DNA from: Cycas panzhihuaensis
Taxonomy: Eukaryota > Cycadophyta
Assembly (NCBI GenBank): GCA_023213395.1
Contig: CM041465.1
Span: 38,199,741 to 38,263,740, forward strand
Direction of reading: 5' to 3'
DNA: 64,000 nucleotides
Shown here: in pieces, positions 26,155 to 37,365 of the stretch
How the letters are laid out: every line of letters starts with the position of its first letter
Position numbering within the stretch: position 1 is the first letter of the stretch
Translations under genes and position numbers: made by a program
The notes under the pieces: model-generated
The model's database searches: none
What the model saw: the letters and a program-made list of their open reading frames with translations, nothing else
What the model was told of the DNA's origin: nothing

Positions 26155-28770
26155 AGGATTAACAAACACAAAAAATTAATCATTCAAGACACATGCATAA
26201 TCACTAACAAAAAAATAGAGGGGTAGAAATTAAGTTCAAGCCTCAAAAATAATTTGTTCATTAATAAAAAACACACACTGAAATTCTCAAGTGTCTCATA
26301 TCTCATCATACTCTCTTGTGTGAGAGGGAACATTGCTCATGCTTAGATATATAAATTAATGGCTATGATTAATTTAATCCAAGGGGTCCAAAATCGATGA
26401 GGTAGTTAGAGTTAACAACTTATTAAAAATAATAGCATGAGGTAAATGGGTCATTATGAATTATACACGACCTAGTAACAACTTTAATTGACATTTACAC
26501 TTTATAACATTAAGTTATTAAAGTGACTCACTTTACATTACATGGAAAAGTACATTGAAATAATTAATGAATGAGTCATTAATTCTAGCACCCTGCCTTA
26601 ATGATGACTTTATTAATTTGAATATCAAGGTTGGGTCAAAACCATTTAAATTTGTTTTTGCTGAGTACTTTTGTGAAGATATCAATAACTTGTTCGTCAA
26701 TTGGTTTAAACACTATCAATTTCACTATCTTGTACACATTCTTTGATGAAATGATGTTGTACTTTGATATTTTTCATTCGTTCATCGAATACTAGATTCT
26801 TGGTCAACTTCGTGATATTTTGGTTATCAGAGAAAAGTGTAGTAACTTGCATCTATTAAAGACCAAACTCAACAAGAATACTTCTAAGCTAGATAATTTC
26901 AGTAGCTTCGTAGACATCAACTTTATATTCTGCTTATGTGAATGAAAATGTAACATTAGGTTGCTTCTTGTAATTCTAGAAAATAGTTATAGAACCTAGG
27001 TTAAAACAATAGTCTGAGATTGATCGTTTGCTATCTTGGCAACTAACCTAATCTACATTTGTAAAACCTACCAATGAAGGATTGTGCACTTGATAATAAT
27101 TAATATCAAACTGTAGTGATTCATAGAGATATCTGAGAATCTGCTTGGCTGCATTCCAATATGAAAATTTGGGTTGTGTCATATACTTAGAATTGATAAT
27201 AACTACATAAGAGATGTCTGGGCTAGTATGAGTCAAGTAGATTAAACTCCCCATGAGTTGTTTGTACAGAGTAGGATTAATAGGCTTGCCATGCTCACCA
27301 TTATCTAATTTGAGTCTAGTCTCCATTAGGGTAGGTGAAGGCTTACAATTGTTCATTTTGAATTTTTGTAATATCTCCAATACATATTTAGGCTAAGAAA
27401 AAAAGATATAAGCTGACTATTGCCAAACCTTCATACTAAAAAAATATTGTAGTAGTCCAAGGTCAGTCATTTCAAAGCTGCTATTAAGTTCCCTTTGAAG
27501 ATATGAAATTCACGTAGTGTTATTTCCAGTAATCAACAAATCATCAATATAAAGTGCGATAAGTGTGATCGAGTTGTTTTGAATTTTGATGTACAATTTA
27601 TGATCTTAGGATGAGCAAATAAGTCCATGCTTCTGGAAGTAGTCATCAATCTTCACATACCATGCACAAGGTGACTGATTAAATCCATACAAAGCCTTCT
27701 GAAGTCTGTAAAATAAGTGTTCTTTGCCACGACCAACATAGCCTAAGGGTTACTTCAAATAAACTTTATCATATGAATTACCTTTTAAAAAGGCGATTTT
27801 GATGTCCATCTGGAATACTGGCCAATGAAACTAAACTGCAAATGTTAGAACAAACCGAATTATAGTCATATTAGCAACAAGGGCAAATGTCTCATCATAA
27901 TCAATGCCCTTAATTTGTTTGAAACCTTTAGCTACCAAATAAGTTGTGTGTCATTGAATGAAATCATTTGCATAAAATTTGATTTTATGGATCTAATAGC
28001 AATCAATAGATTTCTTTTCTTTAGGGAGCTCAACAAACTCCTATGTATCATTTTAAAGAATGGAATCTATTTCATCATTCATAACAGCCTTCCACTTTTG
28101 GTCTATGATTATTTCCTCAAAAGGAGACGGCTCGAGAACAAATAGGACTTGTTCTATTAAGGTAAAGTTTGTAGAATGCATGTATTTTGATTGACACTTT
28201 AGTTCTGTAAGGGGCAATGAAGGAGCAAAAATGAGTCTGCAAGTGCTATTTTAACAACTTTTTAGAAATAATGTCTACATAAAGATCTTCTTGAGAGATC
28301 ATAGAGGTAGAAGTAGAGGGACTAGGTGCAAATGAAGGATTAGGAGAATAAGAGGTCGATGGGGTTGATCTATCAACTATAACTAAAGAAGCATCCACTG
28401 AGATTGAAGAGATACATCAACGGGTGCAAAATCCTCTTGATCAATAGGAAAGAAGATGCATTGTGGATTTAAATCTTGATCCGCTTTAGAGAAAATGACA
28501 TTCTAATAGGTGTGCATATGTGGTACTATAGGATCAAAGAGTTTATAAATTTTGTAACAGGACACACAACCAATAAAAATACATTTCTTGCTTTTATCAT
28601 CAAACTTCTTTCATTGTTATTTTGGTATGTGCATATATGCAGTGTATCCAAAAGTATGCAAATATGAAATTGTAGGCTTTTGGCCAGACCAAACCTCCTT
28701 ACTCTACTCTTCTTCTCAAGTCTTATACTACTCTTACTGTAATTATCCCACATTTATAAGTCCAAGAGAT
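26155..28770 (-). mobile_element. E8: 5'-truncated Copia element
   Basis: A minus-strand Copia copy. Its 3' LTR occupies about 26155-26589; the exact left end is uncertain, and on the minus strand it starts TGCTAGAATTAATGAC. A polypurine tract TAAGGCAGGG lies at 26590-26599. Pol remnants run from RNase H to integrase up to about 28760. No second LTR, gag or protease is present. The break lies next to a long TA microsatellite at 28789-28841, which may mark the deletion or recombination point. Confidence 0.75.
26600..28770 (-). pseudogene. E8 Copia pol remnant
   Basis: Minus-strand reading from right to left: an integrase C-terminal segment (FGC.AYMH- and GYT.K.Y-like, about 28560-28700), then the acidic linker. 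The reverse transcriptase follows at about 27360-27900 with a well-preserved ALYIDDLLI box near 27545-27575. The best open piece is 27048-27380 (110 residues), the post-RT segment with NPTLYKQLMGSLIYL and RYL. RNase H follows, broken, at about 26640-27050. Stops and shifts make it inactive. Confidence 0.8.
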
Positions 28771-28784
28771 GGGCGGCCTTAATA

Positions 28785-28788
<4 letters not shown>

Positions 28789-28841
<53 letters not shown>
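28789..28841. repeat. (TA)n microsatellite
   Basis: About 26 uninterrupted TA units at the truncated 5' end of E8. Confidence 0.95.
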
Positions 28842-28842
<1 letters not shown>

Positions 28843-29146
28843 GTATGAGTGAGATCTTTTTGAGTGTTGTGATCTTATATATTGGAGGTTGCCCCCTCGA
28901 AGAAGCCCATCAAAACAATTGATTACTGATGCTCTTATGCTCTTATGTGTAATTTTGGCTTTCGTGTTGTCATGTATTTTGGATTGCCCTCTTTAATTTA
29001 TATTCATTACATTTGAAATACGTGATAATTGTTTATGTTTGGTGCTAATATATTTATAGTTGGTAAGATGTCTTTTTGATAGGTTGTAACCTTTCAATCT
29101 TACCCTTTTAAATATATCTTATGTTTAATTAATTAGGGTCGTAGCA
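28842..29146. other. Spacer with direct repeat of 25513-25610
   Basis: No gene. Its right end, 29052-29147, is a direct repeat of 25513-25610, so the two flank Copia E8. Confidence 0.6.
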
Positions 29147-29461
29147 ACTATGGTTAGATCATGGATTAGTAGAAGTTAGCCTCAATTATAATTATTAAAA
29201 GTCAATTTTATAATTATCAGGGACTAGGTATTTTATTGTTATTATGGAAGTTGGTTTTATTATTATTAGGAATTCAGTTTTTTAAAAAGTGATCAATTTT
29301 GACACCTATAAATATAGGATTATTATTCATTGATAAATCATCTTTTGTGAATTAATCCATTTGGAATCTTTTGACTATTTGGCTCGTAGGAGCTTCATCT
29401 CAACTTTTCTTTCAGTTTTCTTTTGTGCTTATGATAGTAGATCCCCTTTAGAATCACTTCA
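29147..29461 (+). repeat. E7 3' LTR, terminal part
   Basis: Direct repeat of about 22775-23085, ending TCACTTCA. It is followed by CTTTT (29462-29466), the right target-site duplication. Confidence 0.75.
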
Positions 29462-29697
29462 CTTTTTAAAATCTCATCTTTCATGCTCGAACCAAGCACA
29501 TTGAGGTCCACCATTATTTTATTAGAGAGAAGATTTAAAATAAAGAGACCAAACTAACATACTATCCTAGTGAAGTCCAACATGTTGACGTCTTCACCAA
29601 ACCTTTAAACAAAGATAAGTTTTTCTTCTTTAGAAATCAAATAGAGGTAAAAGGACAAATAGAATAACTATTAAGAGTGGGGAGGAAGCATTGAAAG
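29462..29697 (+). pseudogene. E6: Copia RNase H remnant, downstream part
   Basis: Continues the Copia sequence cut at 22739. It shows the near-universal end of Copia pol, FHARTKHIEVHHYFIREKI, at 29483-29540 and VDVFTKPLNKDKF at about 29585-29625. A purine-rich AGAGTGGGGAGGAAGCA (29674-29690) then serves as polypurine tract. Confidence 0.8.
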
Positions 29698-30000
29698 TGT
29701 TAATGAATCATTCTATTTTGTATCAGTACAGTAACTTGTTCTCTCTATTTTTGTAAAACAGAGCATTTTTTTTGGTACTATAGTCAACAATTTAGAATGT
29801 TCTATATGATGGACACTTGTCTCACATGCATGGCTCTATCTTTTGAATATATGTACCATTCATGGTCAGCTTGATTCAATGAAGAGAGTAAATCACAATT
29901 CACGTCTGCATTTGCAGGTTTCATATCTAAGATACTGTATAATGTTTAACAGATTCTACTTGCTTATTTGTGGCCAATAGCATAAATTGCTTCTGTTTGA
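29698..30000 (+). repeat. Probable E6 3' LTR
   Basis: Begins TGTTAATGAATCATTC just after the polypurine tract. There is no second copy in the window to fix its right end, which is set roughly where the sequence changes towards the ALG11 3' flank. Confidence 0.4.
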
Positions 30001-30582
30001 AATTATGTTTCTTTGTTTATTGGCACAAAGTTGGAAAATTGATTTAAGAAAGCAGAATATGATTGAGAACAGAAAAAACACAGTACTATCATCTCCATCC
30101 TGGATATATCCCAGAGATATTTGCTAGGCTGCCAAACCGGAATCAAGTAAAAGGCATGTCATATGATGTGAGGCAAGATTGTTGTCACATCAGCAGGCAA
30201 TCAGAACAATTTCAGTGTAGAACAATGTTTAGACACTGAAAAATAAGTCCGATGCAAAACATGACAGAAACATATGAAATTCTGCATCAAAGGAAGGTTC
30301 TACTAAACTTACACTGCACTTTTGCAAAAAAAATAATACAGTACTCAATGACATTAATGGAAACAATCTTCAAAAAGAAGTGAAGATTTGTTAGCTTTAT
30401 AAACTAGCCCTGTACATAGTTCATCTGCCAGATTACTGGAAGAAATTGCAATTGCAAATCTTTCTTCACAGCTAACGACTAAAGTTTGCATTCAGGCATA
30501 AGCCTAAGAAGCTTCTAACCAAAAAAATTGGAATTTCTGAAGTCTCTCTTCAGAATGCAATAGGCTTTTATTTATTGGGGCT
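30001..30582 (-). other. ALG11: ALG11 3' flank, probable 3' UTR
   Basis: This is the DNA downstream of the ALG11 stop on the minus strand. It has a more balanced composition than the transposons around it. AATAAA-type signals on the minus strand occur near 30568-30578, probably too close to the stop, and near 30016-30021. The latter would give a 3' UTR of about 550 bases. Confidence 0.5.
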
Positions 30583-30845
30583 CTATAAGAAAGCAATCAT
30601 TTTGCTCTGTATTTCACTTAGCAAAGAATGCATTGCAGCCTTAAAATCATCATAAAATCTCTCTTCGGAAAATCTAGAGGCACGCTTTCTTGCAGCTGCA
30701 GCAATTTTAATGCGCTCTGCCTCTGGCATTCTCATCAGAGCATATATGACATCTGCATAATCATCCACATTTGTAGCTAAAAACCCAGTCTTTTGTCCAT
30801 CTTCATCCAAGACAATGTCCATCTTTGGTCCAGCAGAATTGTGAG
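30583..30845 (-). CDS. ALG11: ALG11 terminal exon
   Basis: ALG11 is the GDP-mannose-dependent alpha-1,2-mannosyltransferase of the cytosolic face of the ER. It adds the fourth and fifth mannoses to the dolichol-linked N-glycan precursor. This exon encodes the conserved C-terminus: it begins with the [12 protein letters not shown] segment split across the intron and continues through [25 protein letters not shown] and a short tail to TAG (30583-30585). It is open throughout. On the minus strand the acceptor ttttctgcag directly precedes CTCACAATTC, and joining to the upstream exon restores Ala (G|CT) between Pro-Ile and His. No stop or shift breaks it, so it looks functional. Only the last third of the GT-B glycosyltransferase domain is represented here. 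Confidence 0.9.
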
Positions 30846-31086
30846 CTGCAGAAAAAATAGAACATATATTCTATGGAAATGAATTACAGATAGCTGAATT
30901 TCAAAACACAGCCCAGGACATTAAGAGAGAGATTGTGGCATTATGAACTCATTATTGTCTATAGGCACTTTATATTGTCCACCACGAAGCAGCTCCTTCA
31001 AGTTGAAGTGATGTCTCAAAAGAAAAAACAGCAGCTCTCACAAGCAATATGGACACAACAAAAAATGACAGTTTTGTTACACATAC
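30846..31086 (-). other. ALG11: ALG11 last intron
   Basis: 241 bp. On the minus strand the donor is GTATGT (31086 downward) and the acceptor TTTTTTCTGCAG (ending 30846). No transposon domain is present. Confidence 0.85.
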
Positions 31087-31196
31087 CTATTGGCACTGCA
31101 CCCGCTGCCATGTACTCCACGACACTAATGCCAAAATGCTCATCTGTCATTGAATGAAGCCCAGCAATAGCCCCTCCCAATAGATCCACCAGCTCC
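31087..31196 (-). CDS. ALG11: ALG11 penultimate exon
   Basis: This 110-bp exon encodes [36 protein letters not shown], the most conserved stretch of ALG11. It includes the EHFGI-E motif of family GT4, which binds the nucleotide sugar. The acceptor is taken as CAAATAG before GGAGCTG. Upstream of it the frame stays open for a while but no longer resembles ALG11, where a Tyr-Arg codon pair is expected; the Arg would be split by the intron. The preceding exons were not found on either strand between here and 64000, so they must lie beyond the right edge, or this is a gene fragment. Confidence 0.88.
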
Positions 31197-31663
31197 CTAT
31201 TTGACATGCAGTTCCCATCAAGCACAAGGATCAACCAGATGACCATATCTCTATTCATCTTAGAATGCCTAATGTTAAACCATCATATACCCCATAGTTA
31301 ATCATGACAGGCAATCAGCGAATCTTCCATTTTATAATAATAAATATATCCCGAGGTGACGGAATAAAGAAGTAATAGGCTATGTTTTACAGCTACATAG
31401 TAAATGTTGATCAACCCAGAATTAAAAAGCTGCTACTTCAGAAGAAACATGGAATCAAGATACCCTCCATATCTCTCAAAAACTGTACAACAACAGATAA
31501 CAGAGTTTGCCAAAATTTAAATTTAAATATCTGTACTTGCTGAAAGCTTAATAGTATGATAGCATCTTGAGAAGCTAGGAAGCACACTAGTATGTCTAGT
31601 GCTGAGTAATAATGCATGAAACAACTTTGTCATGGAAAATAAACAAACAACAAACACATAAAT
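31197..31663 (-). other. ALG11: ALG11 intron, host part
   Basis: Non-coding, balanced composition and no domain. It ends where the E9 LTR starts (TGTTACAGCC at 31664). Confidence 0.65.
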
Positions 31664-32394
31664 TGTTACAGCCCTCAATAGAGAAGTTCTATGCTGCTGA
31701 ATCTTTTGCCAATTAAAATCCAACTTCACAAAATGTAATCGCCAAATTGACAAGTTCACATATAACAACTACCATCCATTCAATATTTCATATTACATCA
31801 CAAATGTAATTTTAAGAGAAAAGAGACTAGAATAGAAAACAATGCAAGAGAATCTTGATGAGAGTATCTAAGAGTGAACAAGTAGGAGACCAAACACTAA
31901 ACGGAGCCAAGCAATATTACTATTAAGAGTAAGAATGAGATCACTTCCATCACAAATCACTCCGCATTCAAAGAGCAACTGAAGGTTGGCCCATCCCATT
32001 AACTATCTCACCTTATTAATATCAAATTTTATATATGGATCTATTGAACAGATCAATTTCACTATTGCACTTGTTTTGACGCATTAGTACCAATCAACAA
32101 CACTACATGCGGTAACCTTCACAATAAGGCTAGACGCAATAGCCTCACTACATGCAACAACTTTCACAAATGGGTTACATGCAACAACCTCCTCTAAGTG
32201 GAATCCTTTGGTTTATTTAGGGTAGCTCTCCTTACAAACTCATCTATAGAAGCAAATATCAAAGAACTCATGTTCAACAATTGCCCTCACCCTAATTCAC
32301 TTCTTAAATATGATATGTAATGGCCACGTGAAAGATCATTGAAAATGAAGTGAAAAGTCAAGTATCACTAAATGTCTCTTTCATAAGTGATGAC
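31664..32394 (-). repeat. E9 3' LTR, left piece
   Basis: Matches 21086-21971 for most of its length, for example 'catattacatcacaaatgta' and 'gcattagtaccaatcaacaacactaca'. It ends with ATGAC (32390-32394), the left target-site duplication of E10. The remaining 111 bp continue at 41044. Confidence 0.8.
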
Positions 32395-32704
32395 TACTAA
32401 AGATTAATGTTTACATTGGCTCATAACGTGTAGTTATGAACCTCACCCTTATCATTTTATTTTAATTATTCTTTATTAAAATGTGGGAATGGTGAGTCAT
32501 TGAGGATTACTCAACATTTCTCGTGTCATTAGTCTAGGATGTAAATATTCTTTTTATGGTTGTATTTATGCACTGGGTTGTGCGTTGTAATAAAAGATGG
32601 ATGAATGAATTAGAGATGAGTTAATGCATTCCAAAATTATTTTTCTTAAATGTATTAGTGTCTATCCTTTTCATGCTTAGATCCTAGTTGTGTCATTTTC
32701 TACA
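32395..32704 (+). repeat. E10 5' LTR
   Basis: 310 bp, from TACTAAAGATTAATG to TTTCTACA. Strong match to 40662-41038. Confidence 0.9.
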
Positions 32705-32716
32705 TGGGATCAAAGC

Positions 32717-34497
32717 TAGTTAGGTGCAATTGCAAATCTAAATGCAAGATTGCATAGGTCTAGAATTCATCTTGGGTGGTTCAACGCTGTTTAGAAGTAG
32801 AACTAGGTATTTCTTGAAATATTTTGTGACTATTGAATCATTCAGAATTCTTGTTTAGGCTTGAATTATTCAAGTTTTAGGCAGATTTAAGGGGTTTGTT
32901 AGAGCTCAAATTCTAATCTTTTAAGATTGAGAATGTTTGATAATTCCTATTTTTTTTCTTAATTGTTGCATTATAGATGCATGCTGTAAAAATTATGTAT
33001 AGCAATTTGCAACAAGTTTTCTAAAGTTTTAGCTTTGATGTTTGTCATTATGATGCAGAGGCACTCTCCTTAAGATTTGTTTTTAAACATAGACCTCTGA
33101 GTATTGCCGAGCAGACAAATTAGTTACTAATTCAAAGGGGAGACACTGCAGAATGGGCTAAAGACAACTATTCAGATTTTAAGGGAAAAATCTTAAACAC
33201 ATTAAAAATACCTGTTTCCCTTTGTGACAAGCTTCTAGTGGCTTGTAAAACACATCAAAATTCACATGTAAGACATTAAAATAACATGCAAATCATGGAC
33301 ATGAACCCCACTAACTTGCATGCAAGATTTAACCTTCAAACTTGTTGAAAAGAAGCTCATTTACTGAGCAACAAGTTGCATAATGAAGCCATTCAAAGAG
33401 TAGAAAGCAGAGGTGAGAAAGAGACTTTTCAAAGGTGATTTCGAAGCAGATTTGAGTAGATTAAAATAGGCATTAAGGCACCCTTGATTGAGATTAAAAC
33501 CATTAAAAAGTGGTCCTTTAAATGTAGTAAAAAGCTATTGTTTAAAAGGAAGAAACCAATGAATTAAATCACTGTTGGATAGGGGAAAACATATTGTTTT
33601 TGATCTCTGTTTGAAGGGTTTTTAAGCCTCATTTGCAAAAAATTTGTAACCTCTTTTGAAGGACATTTAAGTCACCTTTTGAGGATAGAAAAATGCATTG
33701 AGATCTCTGTTGAAAGAGCTCAACAGAGCCACTGCATGAGATCATTTAGAGTGCAAATCAAAGCAGAAAATAACCATTGAAAAATAAGTAAAAATACAGT
33801 GAAAAGGATCACTGTTTCAAAGAGAAAATAGGACATGAAAAGCCATGCAAATGGCTTACAGGAGAATTTAATGATGATGCTTTCAATGAGAGTTGTCACT
33901 GAATGTTCCCTAATTTGAAGCCAAACAGAAGAAAAAATTTGAAGAAAATCCTACTAAAAAATGCATGCAGAAATGGATTAAAATCCATCACATGTAGGGT
34001 GCCCAACATAAAGAAAACAAAGGAAATCGAGGTAAATCATGTTTTTGTGATTTAAACCTATGAAAATCTGTGGAAAACACATCACAAAATGCACAAATAC
34101 CAATGTATTGTGCTGCCATTTCATGTATGAGAGCTATCGTTTTGGAGAAGATCTTGCCATTTTACTTAATGCCCAACGGAGAAAACTCCATGCAATACAC
34201 ATCAAATTGCATGAAAATTATAGTGGGATGATGTCAAGAAGCTCCAACAACTTGTTTAGGACAAAACATAGATGAAAAAAGTGAAAACTTTGTGAAACAT
34301 TATATTAGTAGCTCAATGGGATGGCTTGGAGGCCGGTCAATGCCAGCAAGGAGAAGGGCATGCAAAAAGCCTATAAATTAGAGGAAAAATGATGTGATTG
34401 GCATGCAATAGCATGTAAACCCCTCTTATTGACGCATCATAGCAATTTCAGCAAGAAAATTGCTCCAAAAACACATTAAAAATCATTTTTTTGGGAA
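32717..34497 (+). other. E10 leader or degraded gag
   Basis: No domain recognised. Phrases such as 'gcatgcaa' and 'aatgcatgc' recur. A short frame near 33130-33260 might be a gag scrap, but I would not defend it. The frame at 34060-34275 (71 residues) has no similarity that I recognise. Confidence 0.4.
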
Positions 34498-34502
34498 AGA
34501 TA

Positions 34503-34696
34503 TGTTAGAAAAGATCTTGCAATGCACATTTGTCGGCTTACAAGGTTTATATCTTTACAATGGTCGGTTTATATTATACTCATAAATTTATGAGTATTTA
34601 AGCTTTGTATTTTGTACTTTTTTAATCAATTGAAGAAGAGGTATCTCACGATACCGTTTCGGTCCTGGAATTTTCGTTTGAGTTACAGATTCAACA
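34503..34696 (+). repeat. E11 5' LTR
   Basis: TGTTAGAAAAG...TTCAACA, 194 bp. A palindromic 'actcataaatttatgagt' core and a TATA-like stretch lie in the middle. Confidence 0.95.
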
Positions 34697-34708
34697 TGGT
34701 ATTAGAGC

Positions 34709-36010
34709 GAGGTCTGGAGTAGTTGTTCTTCTGCAGTACCGCATTCGAAATATGTTCAAAGGAGGTCGAGCTTGAACATCGAGGTTGAATTATGCCAAAT
34801 CTCTATGCGTCCCAGCTTCTACCCTTTAAGGTACCTTATTCTTATATCTTTGCTTGATTTCGATTCAGTACCTGTCTGTGAGATTATCTGAAGTGTATCT
34901 GTCGTGTTTTTGATATTGAGTCACTATTTTCTCTTTGATCTATTTGTAATAATATTATTTCATCCTCTACTTTGCTTATTGTTTGAGAAATCCTTCTTGG
35001 TAATAATCTGCTAGTCGCCTAGTTAGAATTCTACTTCTGTTGAGTGTTGTGTACGCCTTGAAGCTTGCATCTCCTGTAAAGTAGCTGCAGTTTTGCAGTC
35101 TCTTGTGCTTTGGCTTCTTCCAAATCAGTCCTCATGCGCTTCTCCAACTGCAAGCGCCATGTGAGTTCCTCAACTCGTTTTTCAACTTATCTTTTTGTCT
35201 TCTTTTGTGCTCCTGTTTCTTTCGCAGCCATCTTAAATTTTCTTAGCTCTCTCTTAGCAAACCTTCCTTCTAAAGGAGCTCTTCGTTTCCATGTGGTCGA
35301 GTATTTACATCTCTTATATAACTGAAATGGTGAAATTCCCTGTCCGTGACTTTGAATTAATTCTCCATTCGCACAGAAATTGGAGGTCTGAGTTCGTACC
35401 TTCTTCGTAGATTTGGGTTGACCCTAAAATCCTACCTCTGTTACGGTAAATAATCCAGATTTACTTACCATATTTGGTAGAGCTATCCAATAGGCTTCGC
35501 CATCGCCCTTTGCCATACGAGCTAGGGACAAAGAACAACAGAATAAGGCAACAAACGGAGGACTAATGGTAGCCGCTTTTGTTTGCCGCCTTATGCGCAG
35601 CCATTGCACGCAACCCTGCTTGAATAGAAATTGCTGACAAATGCAGCTGTATGTAAACTTTTCAGAAAGGATTTGGTTAACGCCCTCCACTGCCGCCACG
35701 CTTGAAATTACCCAACAACTTCTGCAAGAACCCTGATTTTAACACGGGTGACCGCTCTCTTTTGCCACCAGTCCACAGAGACTGCAATCGGTGTATTCGT
35801 ATGCAGATTCCTTGCATTTCTTCTGCTTCACTGGACCCCTTGGATCCTTGGGATCTTGCTCCATACATTCGCATTGGGATCTTGCTCATACATTTGCATC
35901 AAAGCTCCCATAACGCTCCAAATCTCTTCGACGCGCTGCACAAAACCCCAATTATAGCAAACCCAAGCCATTACACATCCCATTTACATCCCCATTATCT
36001 CGCAATTCAA
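34709..36010 (-). pseudogene. E11 insert: possible captured host 5' gene end
   Basis: The region between the primer-binding site and the first pol piece has balanced composition unlike Copia. On the minus strand, an ATG at 35514-35516 opens MAKGDGEAYWIALPNM and runs straight into GTAAGTAA (35468 downward), a textbook 5' splice donor. The frame is also open upstream to another ATG at 35697-35699. Pyrimidine-rich, UTR-like sequence precedes it. This looks like a first exon with its promoter-side sequence, captured antisense to the element. I do not recognise the protein. The alternative is chance open frames in captured non-coding DNA. Confidence 0.4.
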
Positions 36011-36011
36011 C

Positions 36012-36170
36012 ATGAGCGATTGTAATTCCTGTGCCACTCCCATTGAAGTTGGATTAAAACTAAGTAAGCATGAAGGATCCATCTCAGTTGACCCCACTCT
36101 ATACCGCCAGCTAATTGGAAACCTCATGTATCTTACTAATACCAGACCAGACATAACATATGCTCATATT
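36012..36170 (+). pseudogene. E11 misplaced post-RT Copia segment
   Basis: The frame reads MSDCNSCATPIEVG, then PTLYRQLIGNLMYL and RPDITYA. In ordinary Copia elements this lies after the reverse transcriptase, between its end and RNase H. Here it lies upstream, and without a stop it is joined to the next piece at about 36165-36175. Confidence 0.85.
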
Positions 36171-36440
36171 CCTGATCAGAAAACAACAAAATTGGAAAGC
36201 AAAAGCGTTAAGTGTATCTTTATAGGCTATTCAAGTGAGCAAAAGGCCTATAGACTTTATAATCCAATTACAAAGGTCTTCTTTGTAAGCAGAGGTGTCA
36301 TTTTGATGAACATAGTGAATATAAGAGTGAAGACGACAAAGGGAAAGAAATTTTGATTGAGGTTGGTACCTCAGAAAGGAAGACAGATACAATCTCGATT
36401 GAAGATTCAAGCTCAAACCAACAATGTGATGTGGATCCAA
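36171..36440 (+). pseudogene. E11 integrase C-terminal segment
   Basis: A continuous frame from the previous piece, reading SVKCIFIGYSSEQKAYRLYN and FVSRGVI. This is the conserved zone after the Copia integrase core. The integrase core itself is absent. Confidence 0.82.
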
Positions 36441-37365
36441 AATGGCTTACAAGAAGTCATAATCCTTAAAATATTTTGGATTGTGACTTTAACAAAAGAT
36501 TCACGATGTCACAAGCTAAAGTAAACTATGCTCTAATGTCTCAAGTGATGCAGAAAGATGAACCTCAAACTTTTGAGGAAGCTACAAAAAGTAATGAGTG
36601 GACTCAAGCAATGGAAGCAGAAATCGATGCCATAAATCGAAACAAAACATGGGATGTGGTTGAATTACCACCAGGTAAGAATGTCATTGGAACTAAATGG
36701 ATATATAAGACTAAATACAAAGCGGATGGCACCATTGACAAGTATAAGGCAAGGCGGTTGCAAAGGGCTATGCTCAACAAGAAGGTATTGATTATGAAGA
36801 AACCTTTGCTCCGATTACTAAGATGACTACCATTAGGCGATTTTATCTCTTCTTTGTTCATCTTGGTTGGAAGATCTATCAAATGGATGTAAAGTCAGCC
36901 TTTCTCAATGGTTTTATTGATGAAGAAATTTATGTCTCTCAACCTCAAGGTTTTGAAGTTAAGGGACATGAACACTTGGTGTGTAAACTCAAAAAGGCTT
37001 TATATGGACTAAAACAAGCACCAAGAGCTTGGTATGCAAGGATTGACAAATATCTTCAAGATAAAGGCTTCCAAAGAAGTAATTCAGATTCAAATCTTTA
37101 CATAAAGACCTCCAAGGACTCTATTTTGATTGTTGCAGTATATGTTGATGATTTAATCGACACAGGTAACAATGATGAGTTACTTCAAGAATTCAAAAGA
37201 GATATGAATTCTGAATTTGAGATGACAGACTTGGGACAATTACATTATTTCCTTGGAATTGAAGTATGGCAGGATAATAGTGGAATATGTATGTCTCAAA
37301 GCAAATATGCTATGGATATCTTAAGGAAGGTTTGGGAATTTGTCAAAATGTGCATTATGGGGGAG
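36441..37365 (+). pseudogene. E11 reverse transcriptase
   Basis: Well preserved: FEEATKSNEWTQAMEAEI, IGTKWIYKTKYKADG, QMDVKSAFLNGF, YGLKQAPRAWY, catalytic YVDDL (37141-37155) and YFLGIEV. One frameshift lies near 36765-36825, between YKARR and the following segment. The frame ends shortly after AMDILRK by joining nearly straight to the polypurine tract, so RNase H is deleted. The missing continuation of AMDILRK is the piece now found at 36012-36170. Confidence 0.9.

Larger units (their letters stand above)
22740..29461 (+). mobile_element. E7: Gypsy element inserted in Copia E6
   Basis: Inserted between exact 5-bp duplications CTTTT (22735-22739 and 29462-29466). Removing it makes the E6 RNase H reading run on, which supports both boundaries. 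The 5' LTR is 22740-23093, followed by a primer-binding-like TGGTATCATACC at 23095. Then come a decayed gag and an aspartic protease. The rest of pol is missing, and a polypurine-like end and a second LTR start come directly afterwards at 25374. The 3' LTR is itself split: its start is at 25374, while its last 315 bp are at 29147-29461, with about 3.5 kb of other DNA, including Copia E8, between them. Confidence 0.78.

Noticed and set aside
28789-28841. CRISPR array or structured repeat
   Set aside because: A simple TA microsatellite. No direct repeats with spacers occur anywhere in this eukaryotic window.
31016-31258. Extending the ALG11 exon to the upstream ATG near 31258
   Set aside because: Upstream of 31196 the translation ([15 protein letters not shown]) does not match ALG11, while a splice acceptor at 31197 gives the expected phase.
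35702-36025. Plus-strand open frame of 107 residues in E11
   Set aside because: No similarity. The sequence makes better sense as UTR and first exon on the minus strand, and the frame ends just after the pol piece starts.
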